A stretch of DNA of 64,000 bases from Tubulanus polymorphus (Eukaryota; Nemertea; Palaeonemertea; Tubulaniformes; Tubulanidae). The translations under genes were made by a program, and so were the position numbers. Location: NCBI RefSeq assembly GCF_964204645.1, contig NC_134026.1, positions 11,994,450-12,058,449 on the forward strand, read 5' to 3'. Below the pieces are notes generated by a model. The model did not search any database. It saw only the letters and a list, made by a program, of their open reading frames with translations, and was not told where the DNA came from. How positions within the stretch are numbered: the first letter of the stretch is position 1; the number at the start of each line of letters is the position of its first letter. Below are positions 23,093-34,069 of this stretch, piece by piece.

Positions 23093-23484
23093 TTAAAAAA
23101 ATCTAAATATAATAGCTGCAGGACCAATTTTACTACGTAATGTTTCTAATATTTCTATTGTATCTTTTATTTCTAGTGAATCAATATAATTTCTAACATT
23201 TTCCATGTAAGGTTTATTTGAAATAGATTTAGTTTTTGAAGCTGGTTTTTTTACTTGTTGAGGTTTATCGTCAAAATAATCAATTCCTAAAACATTATTA
23301 CTCAAATTTTGATAGTGTTTTTGTGATTCGTGTTTTTCTGGAGTTTCAAAATCTATTACATTTTTATATGATTTGCAGATTTTTCATGTTTAGATTTATT
23401 AGATTTATCAATGTATTTTTTACAATATGGACAATAATATTGATTTTCATTAACATCAATTTGTTCTGTGTTATTCTCTCCCAT
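23093..23484 (-). pseudogene. Zinc-finger leader of PolB, copy B, internally deleted
   Basis: It begins at the TATAAATGGG start motif (ATG at 23482-23484). The first finger is present, then ~110 bp that hold the second finger in copy A are missing near 23330. The frame from 23305 runs past the point where copy A has its stop and into IGPAAIIFRFF before a deletion shifts it. This is the evidence that leader and polymerase were one gene. Confidence 0.62.
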
Positions 23485-23816
23485 TTATAAGGAAAAAAAA
23501 TTACTTGTGGTGATGAGTGGGGATTACTTCCCCATGTCTATAACAAGCGCGCTATTAACCGTTCTCATCCAAGCCTCACAGCATCTATTTATCCGAGCAC
23601 AGCTGACACGCAATCACTGTACCACAGTAATAGCACACGCGTTAATAACCGTTCTCAGTAGCGACTCACTGTATCGATCTATCCACGCGCAGTTGTTGTT
23701 ACGCGCACTCACTGTATACATGTATCACAACGCTGTTGACCGTTCTCGGCCTAGCTGTGATGAGTGGTGTCTCGTACTCTCGTACTCTGGTATGGAACCC
23801 CACTTTTCCTATTACT
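23485..23816. repeat. Right terminal inverted repeat of copy B, interrupted by a 236-bp insertion
   Basis: The outer part (23757-23816) and inner part (23485-23520) together match the 85-bp terminus of copies A and D. The CTCGTACT unit is doubled and the end is ATTACT at 23816. The 11-bp block GTGATGAGTGG is present on both sides of the insertion. Confidence 0.7.
23521..23756. mobile_element. 236-bp insertion with three degenerate ~80-bp units in the copy B terminus
   Basis: The insert is much richer in GC than its host element and contains three spaced copies of an ACCGTTCTC motif with related flanks. It is bordered by an 11-bp direct repeat GTGATGAGTGG, as expected of a target duplication. 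No terminal inverted repeats or coding frame are seen, so the element class is unknown. Confidence 0.5.
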
Positions 23817-23884
23817 CCCTTAATTTGAAATTAACCTAGTGATGTCCAGCTCAGAGACTCGAAATTTACACAAACACTCGTGAA

Positions 23885-24770
23885 AAAGGGCGATGATTAA
23901 TTAACTCAGAAACTCAGAATGTACTAACAAAATCACCTTTGAAATTAAAAGGGCAGTGATTTCAGCTCACAGAAACTCGGAATTCACCTACAAAGTCACT
24001 TGCGAAATTTAAAAAAAGATGATTTCAGCTCAGAAATTCAGAATTTACCTAAATCACTTATGAAATGCGATGATTTCACTTCAGAAATGTAGCGGTGTGA
24101 CATCGCTCTCTTGAAAAGAAACCATTGTTGTTCTGGTGAGTTGTGTGTGATCCCGGTTGTCACTGCGAAATTAAAAGGGCGATGATTTCAGCTCAGAAAC
24201 TCGGAATTTACCTAAAAGTCACTTGCGACATTAAAAGGGCGATGATTTCGGCTCAGAAACTCGGAATTTACCTAAAAGTCGCTTGCGAAATTAAAAGGGC
24301 GATGATTTCGGCTCAGAAACTCGGAATTTACCTAAAATTCGCTTGCGAAATTAAAAGGGCGATTATTTCGGCTCAGAAACTCGAAATTTACCTACAAAAT
24401 CGCTTGCGAAATTAAAAGGGCGATGATTTGAGCTCAAAAACTCGGAAAATACCTAAAAAGTTACTTGCGAAATCAAAAGTGCTCATTTCAGCTCAGAAAC
24501 TCGGAATTTAGCTGTAAAGTCAATTGCGAAATTAACAAAAAGGGCGATGATTTCAGGTCAGAAACTCGGAATTTAGCTACAAAGTCACTTCCGAAATTAA
24601 AAGAGCGATCATTTCAGCTCAGAAACACAGAATTTACCTACAGAATCACTTGCGAAATTAAAAGGGCGATGATTTCAGGTCAGAAACTCGGAAAATACCT
24701 CAAAAGTCACTTGTGGAAATAAAAGGGCGATGATTTCAACTCAGAAACAATGAATTTACGTAGTCGGATA
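23885..24770. repeat. 60-bp minisatellite
   Basis: About ten well-preserved units of 60 bp (for example at 24181, 24241, 24301) and several degenerate ones to the left share GCGATGATTTC and CTCAGAAACTCGGAATTTAC. The period is a multiple of three, so it gives a false open frame with a 20-aa repeat. It starts about 70 bp after the copy B terminus. Confidence 0.9.
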
Positions 24771-25904
24771 CTCCCTTATACATGTATCACGATCACATTT
24801 ATATCACATGAATACTGATGGTCCAGAATTTTCTCCTCTTTTCTCTTTTCCGTTCCGACCATTTTTTTCTGGCTGTAAATCGATGATACATGTCAACAGT
24901 CGTTATTCTAGTTGTGAGAGTATATTGGAAAAAATAAACCCGAAATATTTCAGTGTTTTTAATCATTTCTTGTAGATATGGATTACATTTTTCCGTTTAC
25001 AAAAATTAATTGGAAGTCGTATAGTTTTTGGAAACGGCTGGAAATTTTCGAAGTCGAAGGATTTGTCTGGTCCCAAATGATCCAACTTACGCAAGGCTTT
25101 AGACTTCGGATAAACCGTCGAAATCACTTTTCTAATTTTAAAACTAGTTATTCATAGCTCAGGAAGTCGGAAGAAACCCCACTTCATCTCTCCTTGCAGA
25201 ATCGGATTTGGCACTGGAAATTATTTTGTAAAATGTGTTTTAACTACCCCACTAAACAACGAGTCAACATGTTTAATGGATGGCTGAATTTTTAAATTTT
25301 GATGCTATGTATGTTGCGCTCATCTTAATCACTGTTCTAAACATTTAGGCTAAGTAACATCACGATGTGAACGCATTACATGTAATATTATGATTGAAAC
25401 AATAAAAATAAATCCATGCTTCAAAATATTTCGTATTGGGGCATTACGTCGAGTACTTCAGTAATTATCATTAAATGATATGATAAAATGCCAGAAAAAT
25501 GTATGTGTAGGGCTGAACAGGTCATTCGTTGGGCTCTGCATCAAAGATCTGGTCTGCAGCAACGATGTGGGGGCCTCGAGATATTGCATTAGAAGCCTTG
25601 GCAGTACATAGGAATCGATCTGCAGTCTGGGCCGACCACAATTCGATATTTTTCCTTCTATATATTTCAGATATTCGCCCAACGGTGTTGTCTTCCAGTC
25701 AAAACTATACATGCATAAACTACTCAACTAAAATACCCAATACGATAACGTGAACGTCGGAAATTGATGTCGGGAATTGAACATGTGTAGGCCCTAGTCG
25801 TATAAGGAATTAAGTATGCTGCATCGAATCGATCCTATTCCTTTTCAGCAATGGAAACACAACGCTATGGTCTTATTTGAAAATATCTTTATTGACATGT
25901 AAAT

Positions 25905-26008
25905 ATGCACAAAATCTGTAGAGATATGATTAATTCTCGATGCTAAAGGATGCTAAACTCTTAAACCTATGCACAAAATCTGTGGAGATATGATTAATTC
26001 TCGATGAC
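25905..26008. repeat. Direct duplication of a ~36-bp unit
   Basis: The block TGCACAAAATCTGT followed by GAGATATGATTAATTCTCG occurs at about 25905-25941 and again at 25970-26007, with one substitution and a ~28-bp spacer. No function is suggested. Confidence 0.7.
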
Positions 26009-27849
26009 TACAACATTAATACATATGTGTCAAACCTACGATGGAGAACCGAAACATTTTTTTCTCAACTATTTTGTCATTTTTTGACTGGTCCCCTGTT
26101 GTACAACCATGGACTCTTAGAAACAACATGCCATGCAACAGAAATAATCTATACTCACAATGGTTGTTACGTGGTATGGCAATAATGAATATTCCGACAC
26201 TTTTGATAATTACAGCACAAAATTAATCTTTTACACAGGGGTCATTTTAAACTATGTACGATATACATGTACCTGAGGTTGATCGAAATTCCTCAAATCG
26301 AAAATAACTGAATCTACATAGGGGAATCAATATTATACCTTGTAGACAAATGGCCATTTAACATCATTATCAACATGGTTTTCATAAAAATTGACTAATA
26401 CGTAGTAATGTATTCAAATTTTCAATTCCCGGTGTAGAGTATACTCATTAGTCACAGATTTCTACAGGTATATAACATGTGAGAGTGCTAATGATTATTG
26501 AATATGAAGAAAATCATACATTGGATAATATAGCAGCAATATTAGACAATTGGTGGTCACCAATTTTAATAGGGGTAGACCTCTTACCTGCTAATACACC
26601 AGGGTCAAGGAAATCAATATAGGTTGGCAGGCTGTATGGTGCCAATGAAAAATTCAAGATGGCAGACATGGCTGTCATGTTGGACATATCATCTAGCTGA
26701 TAGATCACCATTTTCAATATCACCTCTTACCTGTTCCAACTCATACACAAACTTTCAAGAAGATTTATTAAGACTTACCGTCTGTAGAGTGCTAACAAAC
26801 CTTACAGGAGGGTGGTGCAGGAGGATTAGAGATTATTACAACATTGAACATTTTGAAAGTTCAGATGAGAAACTAAGCTTCTTTCGCAAGTTATTTTGTA
26901 CCAATGGAGGCACGTGTCATACATGAGCAAAAATGGACTTCAGTAAAGCAAATGTCCATAAAAATTATACGATGCCCCTAGGAAAGGCATCAAGACAACA
27001 CATCAAAGTGTAATGAAAACGTTAAAAAGAAACCTGATTCCATCTATGGACACTCTTAATCCTCAAATGTTTGAATATTCAATACAAGTTCATACCTGCA
27101 AATGGAAATCAATTATAAGAATTCACACATGGAATCAAAATTAGAAGTTGCGTTGGCAGAACCATAGAAGAGAATCTTCAATGACAACAAAATAGAGAAT
27201 ATTCTTTTTTTCAGAGTACATTTTTAAACGAGGGGTCCAGGAACACTATGCCTACTAGGAAAGTGGTATGAAATGCCCAAAAATCAGACAATTTCTATAT
27301 TCTATGCCTCTTATACAGTAACCTTTGGAATTTACCACTAAAACTTGTCATGAGCTACAATTTTGCAATTATTGTAACAAAATAAGCCCGGATATCAATG
27401 TAATATGAAAATACTACGTTATTTGGCTATTCAGCGCTCACTGGTGACAATATACATAACCCGATGACCTTGAACCCCACCCAAATTATAGAACAAGTCA
27501 TGAGCTACAATTGATTGCGGTTACTAAATTTTAAACGGATAGGTACCAATATAAATGGACGAATTGAATATATTCAACAACTGCCCCTGATGGTGAGAAA
27601 AAGAACTGGGTGATCCCAATTTCACATGAGGAGATGAAACCTATGACGGTGCTAATAATTATCAATTATCAAGACTCAAATTTAACACCCGTTGAAATTT
27701 TTCCACTTACGAATGAGTATTCATCACACTAAGATGGCCACCAGCTGCAAAATATTTGACTGATCAAAATATGTCTGATATGTTAAAGATCCCTTCCCTT
27801 ATAATACCAATCACAAATTTCAACGAAAAATGGCAAACCATTAGGAAGC

Positions 27850-28150
27850 TACAGGTCTTGCATATTCAAGCCAAAAATAACCTTTTAGCACATAGAAAGG
27901 TTACAGGATGGCCATCTTGTAACCAATTGACCCAATTCTTCTAATGCTGATGGGTACAGGGGGACACATATAGTTCAAGATAATTGATCGATTTGCTTCA
28001 AAATTTTCATTGATAAAATGTGTAAAAAGCGTTGATTCTGGAGACTGTCATCTTGATTCTAACAGGCTCAGTTTTAGGGCAGTCAAGCGGATGATTAGTG
28101 AATGCAATAGCCCACGGGGACTTAAGTCCCAGTTTAGCTAAAAATGAGAA
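27850..28150 (-). repeat. Dispersed repeat with a terminal GGGACT/AGTCCC hairpin
   Basis: In reverse complement this segment is similar over ~270 bp to 38885-39180. Both contain a hairpin of the form GGGACT-TA-AGTCCC flanked by AGCCC/GGGCT, then a GATCAATTATCTTGA block and an ATGGCC(A/G)TCCTGT block. It is a non-coding interspersed family (SINE- or MITE-like), class unknown. Confidence 0.6.
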
Positions 28151-29300
28151 ACCTTTTAACACTTACCATTTATCATTTTTTAACATAACACTTACGGTAC
28201 CAATTTAACAGTTACCATATAACAAAGGGTTTATTATCAGGTCTTATCTAAATATCCGAAACCGCATAAAATCTAATTCTATTTTGTAAAAACAATCTAA
28301 TTTCAATTTTAGTAAGCGCCCTTTCAATACCTAAAAATATTCCCATGATTGAAGTAAATGACTGATTTTGAATACACTCTACAGAAAACAATAAACATCA
28401 CATAATGATTACCACTTGCAGCCACCTTAAACAATCATCTCCATTGCTACGAAGTTCAACCATTTGCTCCTCGGCTATATCATCCAGTGATTCCATGAAC
28501 CTCCATATATATCATAATGAGTGTCTCAGGAAGAAGCACACGAAAAACATAATCCATATTGGCCTACTGGAAGACACAAATATATTTAAAGATTTTAAAG
28601 ATGATACTCATTGTACATGTATTTTCCTATGATTAGTCATACGTACCTTCATGTGCATCTGACAATATAGGCCTATATCAGTTGAAAGTTTCACAATTAG
28701 GTCACACTGATTTTTGCTGTACAGTTGCGATGGTACCTGGTACGTCAAGTTCACTGTAAAAGATCCATTTAAACATGAACATATGAGATCAAAATCTACA
28801 TGTAGTTACAGTGGAACCTGGCTGTAACAAACTTAGACACAACAATTCATCACATCGTCAAGTGATACATTCAGCAAATATGGCCCATTATTCATACTTA
28901 CACCTTTTCTTTCCTCCTGCTTTATGATCATCAAGATGTCGACATAAAATCTGAAATCATATCAAGTTTAATATAATTGCTATCGGCAATGTATACTTAT
29001 AACATGCTAAGGTGTGATGTACATGTATTATTCAAAGTAATCAGCAATTTTTTAAATTTTTGAGATCACAATGGATCAAATCAATCAAACACCAGTCTTT
29101 ATTCAAAAGGTCCAAACCTGTCAAAATATGGAGGAACAGAAGAGCAGTACGAAAAAGGTTGAGAAAAAAAGTAATACTTAGCTTTGGAAAATGCTGCCTA
29201 GATATCAACGATTTTTATTTAGCAAATTAACCAAATCATCATCCTTCAACTACGAAACCTCTCTGTAAGAAAACAGAAGAAAATCAAATATATTTTTTGA

Positions 29301-29858
29301 CTAGGAAGATGTATCAAGTATGAGCTTGCCATTTTATGATTTTAAACAAGTGCTAGATGACCCGGAGGTAGCAACGCGACTTGGGGTGGATTTGGCACCT
29401 GAACGTGTCTGGATCCACGCCACCCATTGCCAGGAAGAAGCGTCTGAACTACCTGTTTGGGTGAGGTCATCCGAAACTAGATGCTCGCTGAGAAAGGACA
29501 GGTCTGTCACAGTGCGTACGCCTCCCGAGGCATTGATCACTGTAAACAGTCTCGAGTTCCAGCCCAGAGAGGACTCGTCCGGTATCTGCTAACATGTTGT
29601 AGTAATAGTGTACATGTTCAATTTGTTAACAAACATTTAATCTCAATTCATTTACTGGTGAAGGGAGCACATTTCTCCAATTTGGCTGTGTAATTTTGAG
29701 GTTCTGGACGATCTCTTCCCATCGGCTGGATTTCCCTAATCAGCGAGGATCTTGCTGCCAGAATCATGTTGATTTGAGCCTTGACAGCCAGTAAAATCAC
29801 ACGAGTCACTGACCTAGGAACTAGATAATTCTATTCATACAGGGTCCATAGGATGTTC
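29301..29858. other. GC-richer flank of a retroelement fragment, no clear gene
   Basis: Short frames exist on both strands but none shows a domain I recognise. The base composition matches the retroelement-like segment that follows, so it is probably part of the same decayed element. Confidence 0.3.
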
Positions 29859-30631
29859 TTAACCCGTCGATAGGTGGCTCAGAAACTTTCCCGGCTCGGG
29901 GGCCCGACTCCAGCGGCGGATAGGTAAACCCAGTCGGCCGGTCCTGGACCCGTATTTATCAATACACATCAACTCGGCTGCCACCACAGATGACTCGCCA
30001 AGAGTGTGAGCATCCTCCTTGGAGGCGGTATCTGAAGCCATACACTCAGCCTGTTCCGCGGACTTACGAGGTTTAGGCATGGTGGCGCCATGTTTGCATA
30101 AAACCTTTTGAATGAGCGTGTAGAACTGACTATCCGCCGGTGCTGAAAAGTTGAAACTGGTAGCGAACGAGCCCGAAGGCGGTCGGTCAAACGTTAATGG
30201 TGAACAGGAAGTGGTCAATTCGGATGGTGGAATCCAAGGCGACGACTCCCTGGAACCCGGATGCGTGATGGGACCTGCCTAAGAAAATTCGGCAAAATCC
30301 TTGCGGTCAGGATCCGCATGGGTAACATCCCTGGGACTGGAGTTCTCTGACTCGGAAGACAGAGAGCGAAGGGCTACAGAGCCAGTCGGGTTGAGGTGAC
30401 CCTTTGCCGACTCTAACAGTCCCCGAAGTTCTGCCTGAAAGGCCTTAAAATCCTCTGCCTAATCTAACTTGGATGAGGATGTAGTCTGCTCAGGAGACAA
30501 GGAGATCCTGCGACAGCTCCTGTAAGGACGTTAAGGACGTTGAGGACGCTCTGCTTGACCTCGAGGAGCTGGAGCGGGAGCATGGCCTTCTCGGATGGTA
30601 ACGGTCGTAATTCCTCCGGCTGGATGTGGTC
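29859..30631 (-). pseudogene. Degenerate S/R-rich retroelement gag-like sequence (possibly DIRS type)
   Basis: On the minus strand a mostly open frame runs from an S/R-rich stretch (RSSSSRSSRASSTSL) through acidic helices to the segment FSAPADSQFYTLIQK, with several in-frame stops. The composition recalls Gag of DIRS-type tyrosine-recombinase retrotransposons, but I cannot see an RT or recombinase to confirm it. The P/S-rich minus-strand frame at 33748-33960 may be the upstream half, since element S lies between them. Confidence 0.35.
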
Positions 30632-31204
30632 AGTAATAGGGGTTTAGTTGGTTCATACCAAAGGTCGAAAGGTCGAGCTCGTAAAAATGAAAAATATGAA
30701 AATAATAACAATTTCTACTTGAATTAGTCGCGTACACTCCTAATTCAAGTAGAAATTATTATTATTTTCATATTTTTCATTTTTTACTCACTCGCCCTTT
30801 CAACCTTTGATATGAACCAACTAAACCCCTATTACTCTTAAAATATTCATATACATGGATAAAATATATATATGAATAACATGTAAATTTATAGATTATC
30901 CAATATAAAAGTGTGAGTAAAGTGTTAGTAAAAAAGTAACGAGTAATTAACGAGCTCTAATAGAATAGATATATAGATATATTTTAAACATATTTCAATA
31001 TCTATATTTGTATGAGTTAGATTTTTTAACATTAAAAGTGTTAGTAAAGTGTGATTGAAATAATTCATATATATTTATATGCGTTAAATTCTTATTTTCA
31101 ATATAAAAAGTAACGAGTAATTAACGAGTGAAATAATTCATATTTAAAACAGTGAATATTTATATTGATATGCGTTAAATTCTTATTTTATGTTTAAAAG
31201 TAAC
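30632..31204. repeat. Left inverted repeat of element S, with palindromic tip and iterons
   Basis: Positions 30632-30836 form a near-perfect palindrome (arms from AGTAATAGGGGTTTAG to a centre near 30733). The rest, to 31204, is matched in reverse complement by 33202-33586. Inside, GTAACGAGTAATTAACGAG occurs three times (near 30937, 31110, 31198), alternating with GCGTTAAATTCTTATTTT. Iterated motifs within a palindromic end resemble origin or initiator-binding arrays. Confidence 0.85.
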
Positions 31205-31259
31205 GAGTAATTAACGAGTTGATGAAAATATCAATTTAAATAAAAAACTACTTATAATT

Positions 31260-31793
31260 ATGAATGAACAGATACTACATTTCAAAGATATCGATTTAAA
31301 TGAATTAGAAAAATATTTTACAATTAAAAATTTTATTCCTATTAAAGATTTGATTAAAACTGCGCGTCTTCGTTTTCAAGTGAAAAATATTACTGAATTA
31401 GTGTTTAAAAATCATTATCTGATAATAGAGTTACCGAATGATGAAGATAAATTCTTATTCAATACAATAATTCCAAAATTCACAACATTTGATGGAATAG
31501 ATAAACATTTAATAATTACAGATGAAATGCAATCACTTTTTAATAATGAAAATTCACATAAAACATTATTTTTACACTTACGTTATTGCCCATTCAGAGA
31601 ATGCTATGTTATGTTTTTCAGATTACAAGAAAAGAGATTTATCCCTGACATTCCAAATGAAAAATCATATAAAGATGTTGGAATTCAATGTAATTTAGAT
31701 AATGAAATTGTTGCGCCTGAATATAATCCTAATGAAAGCGTTTTATGTGATTGTGGAAAATATTATATAAATATTGTTTGTCAGTTGAAATGA
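31260..31793 (+). CDS. 177-aa protein of unknown function in element S
   Basis: An intact frame with Polinton-like codon use, starting 56 bp inside the inverted repeat border. It has an I/L-rich fold-like N-terminal half, a basic patch (LIKTARLRFQVK) and a C-terminal pair of cysteines (VLCDCGKYY) that could bind metal. I do not recognise the family and no other element in the window has a homologue. It runs into the 24-bp minisatellite. Confidence 0.6.
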   Translation: MNEQILHFKDIDLNELEKYFTIKNFIPIKDLIKTARLRFQVKNITELVFKNHYLIIELPNDEDKFLFNTIIPKFTTFDGIDKHLIITDEMQSLFNNENSHKTLFLHLRYCPFRECYVMFFRLQEKRFIPDIPNEKSYKDVGIQCNLDNEIVAPEYNPNESVLCDCGKYYINIVCQLK

Positions 31794-31990
31794 TAAATTG
31801 TTTGACAGTTGAAATGATAAATTGTTTGACAGTTGAAATGATAAATTGTTTGACAGTTGAAATGATAAATTGTTTGACAGTTGAAATGATAAATTGTTTG
31901 ACAGTTGAAATGATAAATTTTTTGACAGTTGAAATGATAAATTGTTTGACTGTTGAAATGTTAAATTGTTAGACTGTTGAAATGTTAAAT
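31776..31990 (+). repeat. 24-bp minisatellite inside element S
   Basis: About nine tandem units of TTGACAGTTGAAATGATAAA plus four bases, decaying to the right. Being a multiple of three, it gives a false 8-aa repeat (CLTVEMIN) that starts within the end of the 177-aa gene in another frame. Confidence 0.88.
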
Positions 31991-32120
31991 TGTTTGGCTG
32001 TAAATTTAATTGTTATTTGATTTAATCATTTAAAAGTTTAATATTTTTAAAATGATTATAAAATATTTAATTAAAAACTAGCAAATATTTTATAAACTGT
32101 TTAATTTTTCTCTTAAATAA

Positions 32121-32339
32121 ATGGATGGTTTCATCCCAACTGGGAAAAGTGATTTGAAACATTATTTAGTATCAGGCGGATTAATATTGGCTGCGCTTTT
32201 CTTTTATTATGAAAATATCAGTAAGGATTTGATTAATGAAAATATAAAATTGAGCAAGAAATTAAAGAAGTTAAATGGAAACAATCACAGAAAGGATAAC
32301 AATACAAAAGTTAATGATTTAAATGATTTGGAGGATTAA
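32121..32339 (+). CDS. 72-aa single-pass membrane protein, unknown
   Basis: It starts in a TTTTTCTCTTAAATAAATG motif, the same type as the capsid genes. Residues 1-12 are polar, 13-28 are hydrophobic (YLVSGGLILAALFFYY) and the tail is a charged K/N/D-rich helix. Small tail-anchored-like proteins are common in these elements. No family recognised. Confidence 0.6.
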   Translation: MDGFIPTGKSDLKHYLVSGGLILAALFFYYENISKDLINENIKLSKKLKKLNGNNHRKDNNTKVNDLNDLED

Positions 32340-32374
32340 AACAGCATGTATTAATTTAATTTATTCTATATATT

Positions 32375-32638
32375 TTGACTATAAAAATGAGTGAAAATAA
32401 GGTATTAGAAATATTACATCTAATATATAAAAATCAACAGAATATTAAATCAATTATTATGATTTCAGGTTTATTTTCATTCTCAGTTTATACTATAAAA
32501 CAGTTGTTAGAATTCTATGATTGCTGTAAAATTAGATACACTGAATTAATAGAAAATATGAATTATATTTCAGATCGAATAAATAATATTAAATGCTGTG
32601 AAATATGTAATAAAAGATATAAAAATAAAAGAGTTTGA
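32375..32638 (+). CDS. 87-aa membrane protein with C-terminal CxxC, unknown
   Basis: A second small frame follows with a hydrophobic segment (IIMISGLFSFSVYTI) and a C-terminal CCEICNKRYK motif; a plausible start is the ATG at 32387. The CxxC could bind zinc or form a disulfide. No homologue is visible elsewhere in the window. Confidence 0.5.
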   Translation: MTIKMSENKVLEILHLIYKNQQNIKSIIMISGLFSFSVYTIKQLLEFYDCCKIRYTELIENMNYISDRINNIKCCEICNKRYKNKRV

Positions 32639-32764
32639 GAAATCACATGTATATTCATGAACTTGATGAAAAATTATATGAATCAAAATAAGAAATCGAC
32701 TGTTAAATTAGCTGAAAATATAAAATATATTAGTTGAAATGTATGAAAATAAAAGTTAATAAAA

Positions 32765-32880
32765 AAGGGGGGTTGAGGTATCAATGTATTAGATACCCTA
32801 TTAGATACCCTAATACCAGGTATTAAATACGTATCAAATACGTATTGATGGTATTAAATACATATTATGCTTTATTTCTG
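32765..32880. repeat. GGTATC/GATACC repeat block after AAAAAAGGGG
   Basis: The block begins AAAAAAGGGGGGTTGAGG and continues with repeated AGATACCCTA and GGTAT units, including inverted pairs. A sequence of the same layout (AAAAAAGGGGGTTTTAAG, then GGTATC units) lies at 51553-51690 in copy C between convergent genes. It marks the end of the plus-strand genes and may be a termination or recombination site (inference). Confidence 0.65.
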
Positions 32881-33111
32881 AAAATGAAGTAACAGAAGTA
32901 ATTTATGTTTTAATTCATTCAAGTATGATATTGTAAATTCTTTACATTTGACTAGGATAATACAAGAGTGATATTAGTTAGTTGGCTTATTCAATAAGAG
33001 AAACAATGAAATAATACAAGAGTGATACTAACAGTTAAAGTTATTGAATTTCTTGTTAAATCTATTTGAATTCTAGTCAATTCTTGTTAACCAATAGCGC
33101 GAATAGAAATC

Positions 33112-33195
33112 AAAAAGATTTAAATAAATAAACAATAAGTTAAATAAGTTAGTAATAGATAAAGTAACTTATTGTTTTTTTATTTAAATCTTTTT
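33112..33195. repeat. Long AT-rich inverted repeat (hairpin)
   Basis: Arms of about 33 bp, AAAAGATTTAAATAAAT...CAATAAG and its complement, surround a ~15-bp loop. It lies just inside the right inverted repeat of element S and could form a cruciform. Confidence 0.75.
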
Positions 33196-33201
33196 GAGTT
33201 A

Positions 33202-33747
33202 GTTACTTTTAAACATAAAATAAGAATTTAACGCATATAAATATAAATATTCACTGTTTTAAATATGAATTATTTCACTCGTTAATTACTCGTTACTTTT
33301 TATATTGAAAATAAGAATTTAACGCATATAAATATAAATATTCAATGATTTACATATGAATTATTTCAATCACACTTTACTCACACTTTTTATGTTTAAA
33401 AATCTAACTCATACAAATATAAATATTGAAATAATGTTTAAAATATATCTATATATCTATTCTATAAGAGCTCGTTAATTACTCGTTACTTTTTTACTAA
33501 CACTTTGCTCACACTTTTATATTGAATAATCTATCAATTTATATGTTATTCATATATATTTTATCCATGTATATGAATATTTTAAGAGTAATAGGGGTTT
33601 AGTTGGTTCATATCAAAGGTTGAAAGGGCGAGTGAGTAAAAAATGAAAAATATGAAAATAATAATAATTTCTACTTGAATTAGGAGTGTACGCGACTAAT
33701 TCAAGTAGAAATTGTTATTATTTTCATATTTTTCATTTTTACGAGCT
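33202..33747. repeat. Right inverted repeat of element S, tip truncated
   Basis: This is the reverse complement of 30632-31204, including the GTAACGAGTAATTAACGAG-type units, the subterminal TTTTAAG and the palindrome from 33587. The palindrome stops at ACGAGCT (33747), about 44 bp short of a complete AGTAAT...ATTACT unit. The element end has therefore been lost or recombined here. Confidence 0.83.
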
Positions 33748-34069
33748 GTCTCCTACAGGGGAGCGACGAACGGGCGAGCAAGCTCTTGGCCCGGCTGGGC
33801 AAATTGACACGATATCAGACGATGCATGGGCAACCGGAGCCGGAGACGAGAGCGACACAGACTTGGGCACTGGCTCTGTTTACTACTGGTGTCTAGTACC
33901 GTAGTCGCGAGAGTGACGGGAGGTGGATGGCTGGATTTCTTATGAGAATCCCATGAGGGATCGCCGGCCTGCTCCCCTACCGATGGACGGCCAGTAGGAG
34001 AAGAGCAAAGACAACAATTGACTTGCCTTTCGCATTGAACTTAGTTAAACTGCCGAATAACTTTAGTTA
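33748..34069. other. GC-rich flank, possible continuation of the gag-like sequence
   Basis: A minus-strand frame rich in P, S and R could continue the gag-like fragment interrupted by element S. The reading is weak and broken. Nothing else is supportable between here and the BEL fragment. Confidence 0.3.

Larger units (their letters stand above)
11429..23816 (-). mobile_element. Polinton/Maverick copy B, left end displaced by copy A
   Basis: Copy B runs from the ATPase 3' region to a terminus at 23816 (…ATTACT). Its gene order is ATPase, integrase, MCP, coiled-coil, [deletion], penton, zinc-finger gene (opposite strand), PolB. Compared with copy A it lacks about 2.7 kb of the capsid cluster. 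Compared with copy D it lacks the 131/200-aa genes, which should lie left of copy A if A inserted into B. It carries the only intein in the window. Confidence 0.88.
24771..29300. other. Host-like intergenic DNA, no supportable gene
   Basis: Base composition is less AT-extreme than in the Polintons and only short scattered frames occur. I find no protein family, splice-supported exon or RNA gene here. It holds the small direct duplication at 25905-26008 and a dispersed repeat at 27850-28150, described separately. ACATGTA-type words recur, as often seen in mollusc DNA, but that is weak evidence. Confidence 0.5.
30632..33747. mobile_element. Small Polinton-related element S with long inverted repeats
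   Basis: The element starts AGTAATAGGGGTTTAG and has inverted repeats of ~570 bp. Its right end lacks the outer ~44 bp. It keeps three plus-strand genes with ATG starts in AT-rich leaders and the GGTATC repeat block that also separates convergent genes in copy C. It has no polymerase, integrase or capsid gene. It is probably an internally deleted derivative moved in trans, or a satellite of the copy C lineage, with which it shares its terminus sequence. Confidence 0.75.

Noticed and set aside
23468-23839. 123-aa plus-strand frame across the copy B terminus
   Set aside because: It crosses the terminal repeat and the 236-bp insertion and has no domain; a chance frame.
24143-24722. Open frames with a 20-aa repeat
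   Set aside because: They are an artefact of the 60-bp minisatellite, whose period is a multiple of three; codon use and composition show no protein signal.
29320-29592. 90-aa plus-strand frame
   Set aside because: Frames exist on both strands here and neither shows a recognisable domain; probably decayed retroelement flank.
31751-31972. Open frame with 8-aa repeats CLTVEMIN
   Set aside because: Produced by the 24-bp minisatellite; it overlaps the end of the 177-aa gene in another frame.
31776-31990. CRISPR-like array
   Set aside because: Units are contiguous with no spacers and the setting is eukaryotic; the same applies to the other tandem repeats.
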